Source of the DNA: Antedon mediterranea
Lineage: Eukaryota; Echinodermata; Crinoidea; Comatulida; Antedonidae
Direction: 5' to 3'
Assembly: GCF_964355755.1 (NCBI RefSeq)
Contig: NC_092676.1
Location: forward strand, 7,052,288-7,112,287
DNA length: 60,000 bases
Position 1 is the first letter of the stretch. Every line of letters starts with the position of its first letter. Both the position numbers and the translations under genes were made by a program. The notes beneath the pieces were generated by a model. It searched no databases. It saw only the letters and a program-made list of their open reading frames with translations, and was not told the origin of the DNA. This document shows positions 37,776 to 51,200 of this stretch, piece by piece.

Positions 37776-40541
37776 CAATAAACAAAAATAGAAAAACAAA
37801 TTAGTAGGCCAACGCTGAAGATGATGCCATAATGTTATCATCAATACATTCATTCGATCATGCTATATCAAAATCAGTATCAAAGTATAGTACAACCGCT
37901 TCTTCAAAGGATGCGAGTTCCTGGAAATCCCATAGGCTATGACGTCATTATTTACCGTTTGATTAAGATTATTAATGTAATATCCACACCCACTGATCAA
38001 CTGATTCAAAGTCATTATTGCACAGTACAAACCCTCCACGAGTTCCAAAACCACAAGTTATGACGTCATTATTACCGTTTCAGTAAAATCATTAATATCC
38101 GCACCCCCTGAAAAACTGATAGGCCTACAAAAGAATGTTTTGCTAACAACTGACCCAATCTTTGTTTATTTTTCCAGCTCATACCAATCGTCCAAATAGC
38201 ATTATTAATTGTCCTTCAAAAATAGCTCATATGTTTCGCTAAAGCGCTACCGCCGATAAAGAGAAATTTTGAAAAATGAGTTCTGCGTGAACATCATTAT
38301 TATATGGAGAGAATGTTTTGCTTGCCAATGACTGGAACGGTTAGTTATTTATCCAGCTCATTCTGAAGTAATTTGCCCTAAAAGGGATCATTTTTCTTTC
38401 TCAAGATACCACATGTTTTTTTATAAAGTGAAATGGCTTTAAATGGAACTTTCTATTTCTTCAAGTTTGATAAATTACATACACTATTCCGGTTAAAAGT
38501 TAACTTTGTTTAAATGGTTGTCACAAAGTTACAATTGATTGTGTCAAGTAGCGGTTAATTACAGCAGCAGATAACGGTGCGAAGACATAGATCGATCGAT
38601 CAGTCATTCTAAATTGAGGAAAAGGTCTTGGCGGTTGACTCGGTCATCCATAATGGTGAATTGTCTGTGTCGTTGTTATGACAACGATATTTTGTCAAGA
38701 AGAGGGTATGAATTCATCAGAATTACTTTTACAAAGGTTAAAAAACATATCTTCTCTTCACGTCATCGTCTGTCGTTTTCTGATTGGAGAGTAGGCCTAT
38801 ACAGTAGAACCCCTATTAAAGGGACACACATCCGGGTGAAGAAAAAAAGTGTCCCCTGGACCTTTGTCAAAGATATATGTAGTCAAAGATAGGCCTACGT
38901 TTCTCATTGTTCGTTTTTTCCAAATGAGAACTTGTAACTTTTAAACGTTCTCCCAAGATTAAAGTGTAATACGTACGACGCACACTTACAATTACACCAG
39001 ACGAATAACACGTATTTTGTCCGCAAATGCCATGCCTTCCATACTTAGTGTCTGTGTCCTACTTTAAAAGGACAGGTACTACGTTATTCATATACCTCGG
39101 GCGACATAAGTATTTAAAAGTGTAAAGATGATTCTTGTATTTACACTTCCTGATATCAGTTGGCTAATTCGTTCGATTGGACATTCCCGAGGCGTGTACA
39201 CAATCCAGCGAAGCATTCATTGTAAATGGGTTTGTCATTAGTCGTGATGGCAACATCAAACACTAAACCGCATCTTCATCAATGCACTATTCTCTTTCTA
39301 ACTAATTTTAAGTGTGCAACAAATAGCAATTTACTGGTAACATACATTATCCAGCGTGTAACATGTTGTAAAAGAGAACAATGATATTTACTGAAACAAT
39401 AGAAACGTAATTAACAGACTATAAGACACATTGTCGCTCATTAAGCCCGGATAATCGCTAAAGAAATGGCTGTAGGATTGTGTCGAACTTTTTTCAAAAG
39501 GAGGTGACAGATACATTGAGGTAATAAAAGCATTCACCCTTAACTAGAATCTAGGCGAGTGAATTCACCTGTCGTTTTAATGTCACCTGTACTGTTAAGT
39601 ATGGCACGCAAATCAATCTTCTTTACTGTTAAGCATGGTACGCCAAAGAACATTAATGCAAAATGCGATGTTGGCACACAAGTTGAATCAGTTGAAAATG
39701 TGTTTGTTTTTTATCCAATATAACTTGTTTTTTTTGTGAGATATTATAGATTCCTATTATGTTTGTACTTTTCTAAGTTTGATTACCTTATATCAGTTTC
39801 ATGATGTATCCAGGGAGTTGTTGTACAACTCACTGCTGTACCTATTATTAATAATCATTCACAATAAATTACCCCAACTGTTATACTAATATACAGTGTT
39901 ATTTCCGTGTCTATTTTGAAGTCTGTTACATTCGTTATTTGTTTTGTTTTGTTTTGTTTCCTCGAAATGACAATGTTGACAGGTGTCAATCATTGCAGAA
40001 ATAAACAACTTTCTTTTATTAGTTAGACAAAAACAACATGTTTGCTGAATTCTTAATACAGTATTCTGACTGATAGATTTGTCAGAAGCTATTTTATATT
40101 TATAGGCCTTTAAGTTAAAACTTCTAACTCAATTTTGTAACGCAACTTTAGAGATGATGTAACATCAACATTTAGAATATAGTGGTGCAATTTCGTCTGT
40201 GGATTTTACAATTAATGATTAAGGTCGGGCACTCCTCCCCAAAAAAGCAAAATAATATAGTATTATTCGCGTGAGGGCGACATTCATAACGGATTTCCGT
40301 GTAAGCCCTAACTCTATATCCAAAACATCAGTCGATCTGAAGAAATCATCTTTGTTACCGATTCACTAAGTAAGAGTCGGTTCGACCATGAATAGCCTGT
40401 TGAATCCGGGTGTGTATGTGTAATATATGCCTACGAGTTTAGTAAGTATTGTACTTTGGTAGGCCTACCGGTAGGCCTAGAAACTTTACCGTTGGAACTA
40501 TAGGTGTAGAGACAGTTCTAGTTTAGTTCATTCATTCATAC
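37776..40541. other. Intergenic DNA with one repeat fragment
   Basis: Near 38805-38860 the sequence 'tagaacccctattaaaggga' followed by 'cacac' and 'agtgtcccctggacc' resembles a repeat also seen at 42.6-43.0 kb. No gene is supported. Confidence 0.45.
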
Positions 40542-40883
40542 ATGCCAACATCTGTTCAAAAAGTTTTAAAAAGGGGAGGTGGGAGGTAAAGAGTACAATG
40601 TGTGACGTCACAAGCGGGTATCGCGTGGCGGCTATGTGAGGGGAATCCCCTTTCCGTTGAGAACAAAATCAGAAAATTATGACCGCAGATATGGTCGTAT
40701 AACGGCTTAAATATCGTAATTTGACTTATCTATAAGCCTTTTTGTTATATTTTAATGCAGAAAACAACACATATATATCAACATTCAGTTATATTTGTAA
40801 TCCGGGAGAAAATGTGGGAAAACGGGAGCACAATTAAGTCGGGAGACAAGTCTAAAATACGGCCAAAACGGGAGTGTTGGCAT
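40542..40883. mobile_element. Inverted-repeat element with 9-bp ends
   Basis: ATGCCAACA at the left end is inverted as TGTTGGCAT at the right end, 342 bp overall. The right half contains repeated 'cgggag' words ('aatccgggagaaaa', 'aaaacgggagca', 'aagtcgggagac', 'aacgggagtgttgg'). A CTCCCG-rich fragment of similar style lies in the first intron of the ZP gene (45380-45500). Probably a non-autonomous DNA transposon. Confidence 0.5.
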
Positions 40884-41264
40884 CTATGTTAAATTTCTAT
40901 TTTAAACCAAATTCTATATTAGAATGGGGTTAATGTTCGAATGCCATTCACATGAATGCAATTGAATAAAATAAACATTGTACGTCAGTCAAAAATTGTT
41001 CATTCTAGTTTTTATAAAAAAAATAGAGGGCGACATAACAGTTTATTGCTATCTTGAGGAACATTATTCTAAAGTGATCTGAAAAAGAAAATAAAATGTT
41101 GTTTATCAATTAATTTGTCGTGAATGTTATTTACTGATTTCATTTTAGACACGTCTTTGACTTTTTTAGACCCTTGTTAATTTTACAATGTGAAAGGGTA
41201 GAATATTTACACACAATACTGTACAGCGATACAAACAATTGACAAATGATATTAATAATACGGA

Positions 41265-41270
41265 TTTATT
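41265..41270 (-). promoter_or_regulatory. Candidate polyadenylation signal of the PPxY gene
   Basis: AATAAA on the minus strand (TTTATT on the plus strand), 43 bp downstream of the stop codon of the minus-strand gene. Confidence 0.5.
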
Positions 41271-41312
41271 ATGTATAAAATTAAAAGAGAAAGTATAAAA
41301 ATGAGTTTATAT

Positions 41313-41737
41313 TCATATATATCCAATTTCTTGTAACGTAGGTTCGGGTGAGCTTGTGTACGCGTGTAACTCGTTATAACTTGGCACTGGTCCAGGGTCT
41401 TGCACGACGTCGTGATAAGAAGGCGGTAGATCTTCCTCGGCAGCAACTGTCTCAAATGTTCTCACTAGTTCGAACTGACGTGGTGGATGACGTACCCCTG
41501 TAGGTTCAGTGTGTCCCGCAGGTCGTAGGATCCAATCGGAAGCAAGGTCAGTTTGTATAGGGATTCCAGATGCTGGGACACTTGTAAAGTTCTGGTCATC
41601 ATTGACGTCTCGGCGTACGTATGAAATTAAATCGACGTCATCATGCCCTTCATCGCACCAAAACAGTGAACACATGTCAGAAATATAAGCGAATGTTTCG
41701 CCAGAAAAGCACAGGCATCTAGAACTTTCAGGATTTT
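41313..41737 (-). CDS. Last exon of an unidentified gene; tail with PPxY motif
   Basis: The exon starts after a good acceptor (ATCTCTTTTCAG on the minus strand) and runs to a stop at 41313, giving about 141 residues. It opens ENPESSRCLCFSG, continues with a Cys- and Asp-rich part (CSLFWCDEGHDDVDL) and ends in an acidic, proline-containing tail with LPPSYHDVV, a canonical PPxY ligand for WW domains, followed by VPSYNEL. PPxY tails recruit NEDD4/Itch-type ubiquitin ligases in arrestin-domain and many membrane adaptor proteins. Which family this is cannot be told from the tail. The phase (two bases finishing a codon) fits exactly the exon at 42034-42178. The first residues before the acceptor in the open frame are intron. 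Confidence 0.7.
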
Positions 41738-42033
41738 CTGAAAAGAGATAATCAATTATTATTAATTTTAAATAATTGATAATAATCAATCAGTCATGCT
41801 CATTATTCTTGTGTCACCATATTAAATCATATAGGCCTAGGCTTCGTTTTTATTACAATGCCGATTTACTTACGTTAATCGGTATTGCTATTCATAGTGC
41901 CTGCCATACTTGTTAAATGTCGATCATTGTCGTCGTTGTCATCGTCCTGGTCTTGCATTGCTTTTCATCATTCATTCATTCCTTCCTTCAGAATCATTCA
42001 TTCATTCTCAATTTCACCGTCATCATGCCTCAC

Positions 42034-42178
42034 CTATCACAGGTATTGGTTCATGGAGTTCCACCGGCTCGTTTGGCAATCGAATAGCCCGGTTGTACGT
42101 TGGAGGCTGAGCAGTATCGCCAACAGAAGGTAAATTCACCCTGGAACTCTCGGTCTCTGATATCATTTCCTGTACGCT
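42034..42178 (-). CDS. Penultimate exon of the same PPxY-tail gene
   Basis: On the minus strand an acceptor (ACATTTCAG) is followed by 145 bases, 48 codons plus one base, ending at a GTGAGG donor. The reading is SVQEMISETESSRVN and then AQPPTYNRAIRLPNE, ending IPVI plus a split Glu codon completed by the next exon. PPTY is a second PPxY motif. Being open, bounded by consensus sites and phase-compatible supports a real exon. Upstream exons (higher coordinates) were not identified with confidence, so the start and any membrane or arrestin domain of the protein are unknown. Confidence 0.65.
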
Positions 42179-45177
42179 CTGAAATGTTTAAATAAACTAT
42201 TTGACATTACGTAAAATCTCCACTAAATTATAATAAAGGAGTTATTCACTTTACCACACCGAAAGAAATGTGCCGTTACTCTCTCTATAATGTTCATTAC
42301 TAGCTTACCGTACATCAAATGCAAACACATCCGCTTGTCTTTAGTTTTATTTTTAATTACAAAATAAACATGATCGCATGCTGTAAATTTCCATGGCAGT
42401 TATAGTGATTCATTTGATTGTGACCAAATCTGTTTGGACTTTGATTCTTAATCATCGGAAAATAAAGCAAATAATAACAATACAATAATATGACGTATTA
42501 TGACTTGTTTTTAAACGGAGAGTGGGAGTTGGGGCTGGTGTGGTGAGGTTGTTTGATGTTTACTGATACGAGACCACATCCATGCCGGATAGAATTAAGA
42601 TGTGGCTTAGATTAAAGTAAAAACCCTATTAAAAGAACACTTTCGGGGCCTAAAGTGTCCTTTATAATAGGCATGTCCCTGAATAAGGTTGGTTGTAGTG
42701 TTAAAACATTATTTTATTTCCCCTCATTTACCTCCGCCAAGTATATTGTCGATCGCGTGTGTCTGTTTGTTAGCAGGATTAACAATCATCAGGATCATCT
42801 CATCTGGAGAAGGATCAAAACATTATTGAAATATCTTTACCAAAATGAAAATACAGATAGATATGTGGTCAAGGACCATTACATTTTGAAGGCAATCCGG
42901 ACGGTGACATATTATGTAGGGGAATTTTACAGTAGGCGGAGGATGCGCTTTTGGAGTGCCGTTCTAGTTCTAAAGTGTTCCCATTAATAGAGGGTCACTT
43001 GAATAAGGGTGTCTTAAAGGCGGAGTTGTAACATCTATCAGCGTTAACCGTCTAGATGTACTATATACTTTACGTTATGTTATGACGTTTTTGTTGTCTT
43101 CTGCCAAAAAAAAATCTTTGCCAAATATACTTATTAAATAACTGGGAATTGTTAATATTATAGACTCCTTCAGATTCTTCCGTTGTCGATGAAAATATGT
43201 ATAGGTTTGCCGATTTACCTATTTGATGTTCCTCCTCTAATCTTTCGGCCACAATCTCATAACTATTCTATGTTACCTGAATGTTTTCAATGTGAAATAA
43301 CAGTCATCAATAAATCAATCAATATAGTTGATTGTAAAATCCAGGTCAGAGGCAATTATATTCTTGTTTTATAACCACTCCTTTATATGACATTGATACA
43401 GACTTACTTACTTAGTATAAATGTATATTCGATTTAAGTATTTATGTCTAGTACGGATGTGCCATGGATTAAAAGTGTAGCCTTTCTGTAAATCCAATTT
43501 TATCTATGGTTTGATTGATGGATGAATATGTTGCTATTCCTGTTCCGTGTAAATGTTATACATATTGTCAATCAAAGAGCTATAGTATTGTAGTGTTGCC
43601 TACGCATTACGGGGCACCATTTGAGGTGGTGGGGGAGACTGTTCCAATAACTAATTGGTTATAATAGTTTTTATGACTCTATGAGTACTACAAGTACTGA
43701 ACATTTCTAATCTCGGTCACTCAATCACTCGCTTCTGCATCTGTCACTAGATACACCTTAACTGACTCTCGCAAGTCATCTAGTTAGGATGTATCTAGTT
43801 AGGCCTACAACAGCTGCAGAATCGGGTGTCTTGATACTATAATAATGGTCCATTCTTCTTACTTGTTCTGTTTCTATTTTGTTATACTTGCTCGTTACTA
43901 ATATTGAACTTAAGCTTGAACTTGAGACAAACAGGTTGAGAGAATTGAACCAATTGTTTCCTGATATAGGCCTAAATATTTCCTTTCAGTTGTATTTCCT
44001 ATGACAATAATTTATGGAATCTGAATTCGAAGAATATCATATACTGCAGACTACAGAATCTTTATTGGCCAATAAAGGAAATTAGTTTGTTGACAAGCTC
44101 GAACAAACAATAGAAATATATAAAAAGTCAGATATACAAAATTACAAGTGTATATATAACATTAAACAACGGCTGAAATCACATCAAAATAATATTAATA
44201 ATTATTTTACTTTCCTTATTTTGTTTATTCAATATTGGTTCATATAAAGGTTGATGAGCTTAAACATTAGATTTAATACGATTAAAGCAGATTTAATAAG
44301 TACCTCCTCGATGTAATCACCCTATCTTTGTTAATCCTTCCATCAAATCTGTTAATCCAAGACCAATCCCATCGATAATCCACAGCTTTATAATCGGAAA
44401 ATTAAGATAAATTATCGACACTGATTGGTCAATAAAAGTATAAACGTTTCCACAAACTTAGACTATATGTTTTGAGAATGGTTAACATACCTACACTGTA
44501 AATTAATGGTCGACCCATCCAAGTCACCGTTTTGACACAAATATCAAAACGAAAGAAGCTGTTTAATAAATAATTGAAACGGTGGGTAGATTGAATCTTG
44601 CCTGTACCCATCATAAATTAACTTGCTTGAAAACAGCTTGAGTGTCCCGTCATTCACAGAAGAAAAACAAGTTGGTTACGGCTTGCAAAAACTCTCGTTA
44701 TTTCTCAACAGTTTTCGCTTGTACCAGGTAAGTATAAAACATGTTGTCAAACTATTCAATCGATGTTAAAAATGGTCAAAAAATATGTTGTATAATCATA
44801 CCTGTGTAATATAGCATTTATTCTTCTCTGAGATAACTTAAAAGTTGCAACTTCTCTTCAATAAACGTATACCCTCATTCGTAAATTGAAACGCGATGAT
44901 CAGCTTCACTTTTTCAGGAGACTTGAACAGTGTAGTAAGAAATTAGTAAGTTGTGAAACGTCAATATTGCATTTCTTCTTCGACATTTGCTAAAGTGGAT
45001 CAGGAAAAATCAAAGAAATAGCACAAAAATGCGAAATAATTTGTGAAAAAATGTGATATCGCATGAGTTGAAAGAAAAGTTGGAACACGCAGAAAAGTGT
45101 TGACATTTGTTTCCTTTTATGATGTGCAAGTCTAGAATTGGTATAGTTATATCTTTTTTTTCACCAGGTAACCAGGC
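42179..45177. other. Region between the minus-strand gene and the ZP gene
   Basis: It must hold upstream exons or intron of the minus-strand gene, and the promoter of the plus-strand gene. A dispersed repeat is visible at about 42615-43015 ('aaaccctattaaaagaacac' and later 'gtgttcccattaatagaggg'). An 18-bp perfect palindrome CTTTATTGGCCAATAAAG lies at 44060-44077. Confidence 0.4.
44640..44726 (+). other. Possible non-coding first exon of the ZP gene
   Basis: The sequence up to 44726 ends GCTTGTACCAG followed by the strong donor GTAAGTAT. An acceptor TTTTTTTTCACCAG lies at 45154-45167, ten bases before the ATG at 45178. This arrangement would put a 5' untranslated exon here and an intron of about 440 bp. 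The left boundary is arbitrary; no transcript evidence exists. Confidence 0.35.
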
Positions 45178-45282
45178 ATGAGAAATCTTGTCTTTTTAGC
45201 GATTGTTCTGATGTTGTCAGAAGTGTATGCCACCCATTATCGCGGTGGTACGTTTTATTGGGAACAAATCGGAAAATCAAAG
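45178..45282 (+). CDS. ZP gene exon 1: signal peptide and mature start
   Basis: 35 codons, phase 0 at the donor GTATGA. The hydrophobic leader LVFLAIVLML precedes a cleavage site after YA; the mature chain starts THYRGG. The ATG context (ggcATGa) is moderate, and there is no upstream in-frame start nearby that I would prefer. Confidence 0.85.
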
Positions 45283-48200
45283 GTATGAATCGAGAGAGGT
45301 TTTAAAATGACGTTATATCTATTTGTTATAGATTCGAAATATAATCTCGATTTCTGATTTCTTGACTTGATAAAATAGTAGACCTCCCAACTCCCGATAA
45401 TGGCGGGAGTCTCCGGATATTTCGAGTCATCTTCGGCTCTTCCGCTAAAATGCAATTTCTCCCGATATTTTGGATAAACAAAAATCTCCCGATATTTAAT
45501 ACATTTATAATTTATATACTACTCAAGATAGTGATAAAACATATTTATTTTAATAAATATTGCCAATATTTTTAGGGTTTCTTAGCACCCTCTATGGTTT
45601 TATGTAATATTATAGCGCCCTTTGTACTTTTTATAAAACTTTCATATATTTAATTTTTCAAATAATTATTTAAAGTTGTCTGAAATAGAATATTTTAGTA
45701 TATACTATTATTTAAATTTCGTTGATGTTTTTTTATAGATTCGTGTTCACTGGCGTCTTGCTTTCCTATTAAAACCATCATGGCATGAGTATTATTGTCA
45801 AAATATTGGAGATCATCTAACATCTGAAACAACGCTAGGGCTGACGTGTCTTGACTGCTATTCAAACAGAACAATTTTGAGTCCACTATCTTTTGAATGT
45901 ACATCTATTTCACAAGATATGGGATGGAGTTTGCTTGATGGATACGTCGACTACCAACCGGATGTTCCAATATTTACTATGGGGTGAGTGTGTTTTATCA
46001 GTTGGATCTAGATATTTTCATTGAGAAAAACTTCACTTCCAAAGTTTAAGACATGTTTATGCAGAGCACCTTGTGTGTATTTTTTCTTGTGTGAGCAAGA
46101 AATAAGAAGTCACGGCAATTTGTCTAAACGAAAGGTAGAAGGTTTTTTACATATTGCCAATTAACAGGTTTAAAATATCGCATTAAATAATAGGATAATT
46201 GTCACACTCGAATGTGACCATTTTATTGGATAATTTCATCTCGAGTGGAAAGATGAGAATAAATTGTTGACTGCGTAAACATGGCGATAGATGGAAAAGG
46301 CGAACAGACCTCTACAAACGAGATGTTTATGAAATCATAATAAACAGTTTGTAGCGATATGCTTTATTCCAAACTTTATTTTATAAAGCTAATAATAATG
46401 ATTTCTAGTGTATTTTATAATTTCATACACAAATTAGAAAAAAATCATCACGCGGTTTTACTTCTCTCTCTATTTAGGTATGGTGAAATAAATTGTTGTT
46501 TTTTTTCTTTTTGCAGGTTTATGACAACTGGTATTTGTAGTGACAGTAGTTGGATTCAGCTTGAAAACTACGGCTCTGGGAATGGAAAGTGCTGGTCTCT
46601 TCTGACCAAAGTTGACACAACTCTACACAACGACTCGCCAAGAGTCACAGCCGGGTTACCAGTGTATCAAGTGAGGCGTGGTTGTAAACGAGTCATTGAC
46701 CTGAATCGTAAGTATGATTGGTTCAATCATTTCAAAACACTAGCCCATAAATAATGTGTTTACCTTCTTTTTTTTCCTTTTTTTGCTTATCAAATTTCCG
46801 ATATAAGAGTAAAAAATACATTTTATATATTACGTCATTCTATTCTTGCTTACTCAAAATAAACCATTATAACCATTATAATATACAAATTCATAGTAAA
46901 AGTACGGTAAGTATTTGTACATTCGACTCAGTTGATTATTAGACTTGTATAGTCAGGGTTCACTCTTCCTTGGAATAGTACCGTATGCAATTAAAAGGAG
47001 CTTTCTATTTCCGATGACCGGCCGACAACCTACAGTATAGGAACAAGTTAAGTTAGTGTCATTGATTGTGCGCTTAAGTTCTTATAATCATGGAGAAATA
47101 TTTCTCCATGATATATTAATATAATGACTATAGTCGCCACAACAGCAACACATTATACAAATAATGAATGTTTATGAGTGCAATGGTACAAATAATGGCA
47201 CGAGGTGGATGATGAAAGGTTATATCAACGAGGCAAAGCCGAGTTGATATAACCTTTCATCATTCACCAAGTGCCATTATTTGTACCATTACACGAATAC
47301 AAAACATTCATTATTTGTTTTATATAACATCTAGACGTTTTTTTTTCGTACACAAAAATGTTTCAAAAAGTACTATTTAACGATCGTTGAATAGTGCGTA
47401 CTATTGCACGCCATGTGACCCACATTCGTCCAATCAAATGACAGGAATTTATATAGGTGTTATATAAATTCAAATATTGTATTTTGGTTTCTAGCAATAT
47501 ATATATGCTGTTTATTTGATACTTACACTACACCACATCCTCCTGTCTCAGTCTCAATTCATTGTATTCATTCCACATACGGACTTAAAACATCCGATTT
47601 AAATACATTTTTGTTAGATCACGGAGGTAATATTTTATACCGCCACAGTTAGATATACCATTCTACCTAATTACAGGCGTCATATCACGACTTTTATAGA
47701 CATATTTTACAAGAAAAAAACACACACACACACACAATCTTGTGGTCAAAACGTATTATTCATAACAAGAGTAGTGCATAGTATTTACTGTTACACTTTG
47801 GATAAAATAATTACACATGGTCAATATCAAATTACGAAACAAATACATTTCTAGTGGTAATAAATAATAATAGTAATACCGTATTTATTCGAATAAAAAT
47901 CTTCTTCGAATAAACGCCGCCCTCGAATAAAATCCCACATACAACATCATTTGGAATAAACGCTCCCCCTCATATAAGCACCCCGGGACGTTTATTTATT
48001 TCCTTGAATAAACACCCTCCCACATACATATCACAATATAGTATTGCAACACATTTCTACTTGTAGTAGACTTCACTGATTGACATTATCTACAATTTAC
48101 CAGGCATTTTAATAAAAGTTTTAATGTATTTTATCACTTCTTAATATTATATTATTTCATAGCTCGCGGAGGTATTTATTTGATTACATGTTACCATATT

Positions 48201-51200
48201 ACAGTAAAAAAATATAGATTTTTAGTTTATTCGAATAAATATAAATATTCGTAATAAGAATGGAAGTGTATTAAGAAGTACATTTTCTGATGAGTTCAAC
48301 ACCAGACCAAGTAGTGGTTACATTTCTGTATTTTAATTTTCCAATCAATTAGTATTTCTGGTGAAAGGTATTTAGTTTTATTTGTTTCATGGCATGTTAT
48401 CTACACACATCTCCAATAACCAATTCCTACTACCATTGCATTGTGTGCGCCATTGCACCTAGATTGGTAAATCGTGACCTCTTACTACCATTGTGTGTGT
48501 CGTCTCATCTGGCTGCCAGATTCCTAGATTGTTAAATCGTGACCTCCTACTATTGTATGCGTCATCACACCTGGCTGCCCAGATCATTAGATTGGTAAAT
48601 CTTGACCTCTTACTACCATTGTGTGCGCCATCCCAACTGACTGCTCAGATTCCTGGATCGGTAACAGTATACTGTATCCTATTACTACCATCTCGTGCGT
48701 CGAATCATTTGACTGCACAGATTCCTCGATCGGTGGAATGTCTCTTCTTCCATCTACCATTTCGTGCGTCGTTATTCCATTTGACTGCTCAGATTCCTGG
48801 ATCGGTGGAATGTCACTTCTTCCATCCCCCATTCTGTGTGCCGTTACATTTGACTGCACAGATTCCTGGATCGGTGGAATGTCACTTCTTCCATCCCCCA
48901 TTCTGTGTGCCATTACATTTGACTGCACAGATTCCTGGATTGGTGGAATGTCTCTTATTCCATCCCCCATTCTGTGTGCCGTTACATTTGACTGCTCAGA
49001 TTCCTGAATCGGTGGAATGTCTCTTATTCCATCCCCCATTCTGTTTGCCGTTACATTTGACTGCTCAGATTCCTGAATCGGTGGAATGTCTCTTATTCCA
49101 TCCCCCATTCTGTGTGCCGTTACATTTGACTGCTCAGATTCCTGAATCGGTGGAATGTCTCTTCTTCCATCTCCCATTTTGTGCAGCGTTCCATTTGACT
49201 GCACAGATTCCTGGATCTGTATATTGTATATCCTCCCAGCTATGTTGTGGCTCATCTTATATGACTCCTAATGTATTGATCCAAAATACTCTTACTATAA
49301 TATATTTTTTCAGTGCTGTGCAGTGGATGTTTTACTACTAGCCTATAGAATGTTGTTTCTATTTTTCCGCCTCCTATGTTTTGCTGTGAAAAAAAGTTCT
49401 ATTTTTATTAGCACTAAACAGTATTGTGTACAGTTTTTATATTGAATTAAACATTATATTACGGTGTTGGGCTGTGTGTGTGTGTTTTTTTTTTTGCCGT
49501 TTGATTTCTAAATTTTGCCCACCAAAATGCTGTTAAAATGTTTGTATTCGAGATACAATTTATTGATTTTGTTGTTGACAGAAATACAGTAAACATGAAC
49601 GTATATTCCTACACAAACAATAAGGATATTCAGCCTAGGCTACTAGTATCAGCTTAGCATAGACGGTGCCTAACTAAAACAGTCAACATTTGCAATAGGA
49701 AGTGGTTTAAGAACTTGGTATTGTTGCTTTGTTTTACTAACAGTGAGTCTGTATACTTAGTAGACCTACGTGGCGCGGCAGCTCGATATCCCTTTAACCA
49801 GCCGATTATAATAGGACTATTTTCAGAATACATGTTTCTTACTCTTTAAGGAGATTTTAACGGTAAGTTTTCCTTCATATTGTTTAGTTACGTTTTCGGC
49901 ACCTTAGTTCGTAAATCATTTGAATTACCGAACAAAGTCTAGGCCTAGAGAACACTAGTGCCAAATTGATCAATTGGCATCGGAAAGGACTACACACTGT
50001 CAAATGGATGTTTATAGAACAATATGATTATGCATACAACTAGCGTAATACCAAAATTCCAAAGATATTGTGACATGACAGTTTGTATTCGATAACTCTA
50101 AAACTCTAACGGTGTGTTCCTAAGAACGTCACAACAAAATTTTGCTTATAGAACATTATAATTAGATATTCAACTAGCTTAATACCAAAACTTCCAAAGA
50201 TATTGTGACATGACCGGTTGTATTCGATAACTCTAAAAGTCTAACGGTGTGTTCCTATTTAAGAACGTCACAACAAAATTATGCTTATAGAAAAATATGA
50301 TTAGGTATACAACTAGCGTAATACCAAAACTTCCAATGATATTGTGACATGACCGGTTGTATTCGATAACTCTAAAACTCTAACACTCTAACACTCTAAC
50401 GGTGTATTCCTATTTAAGAACGTCACAACAAAATTATGCTTATAGAAACATATGATTAGGTATACAACTAGCGTAATACCAAAACTTTCAATGATATTGT
50501 GACATGACCGGTTGTATTCGATAACTCTAAAACTCTAACACTCTAACACTCTAACGGTGTATTCCTATTTAAGAACGTCACAACAAAATTATGCTTATAG
50601 AAACATATGATTAGGTATACAACTAGCGTAATACCAAAACTTTCAATGATATTGTGACATGACCGGTTGTATTCGATAACTCTAAAAGTCTAACGGTGTG
50701 TTCCTATTTAAGAACGTCACAACAAAATTATACTTATAGAAAAATATGATTAGGTATACAACTAGCGTAATACCAAAACTTCCAATGATATTTTTTGTAT
50801 ATTAATTGCTTTTAATTTGTATCAACTTTATTATTATATAAGTATAGTAGTTGAGCTACTTATTCAATGAGACTAGATCTCTTATTCGTCATATTATTTT
50901 GCTTTTTTTAAATTTTGCTTTGGATGCACCGTTAGGTATTGTCTAACGTGTGCCACTGTTACACAAGTGATTCCATTAAGTTGTATTGACAGGCTGTATT
51001 CGATAAATCTAACGGTGTGTTCCTATTTATGAACGTTAAAACAAAATTAATATTATCGGGAAAGTTCTATTTTGTAAGTTTAGACACAACACATTTTTAA
51101 TGAAATTGTTAAAAAGAATATAGGCCTAGCAATTAATTGTTATCGCAATTCCTTTCAATCAGAAAAGTCCTAAATTGACAGACAGCTGTACATTGCTGCG

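Noticed and set aside
43070-43252. Minus-strand frame (MAERLEEEH) as an upstream exon of the PPxY gene
   Set aside because: No donor in the required phase joins it to the exon at 42034-42178.
46359-46754. 131-residue frame as a separate gene
   Set aside because: Only 46517-46707 is exon (exon 3 of the ZP gene); the rest is intron.
48493-49341. 282-residue plus-strand and 222-residue minus-strand proteins
   Set aside because: Both are produced by the 69-bp repeat within an intron; no signal, domain or splice support.
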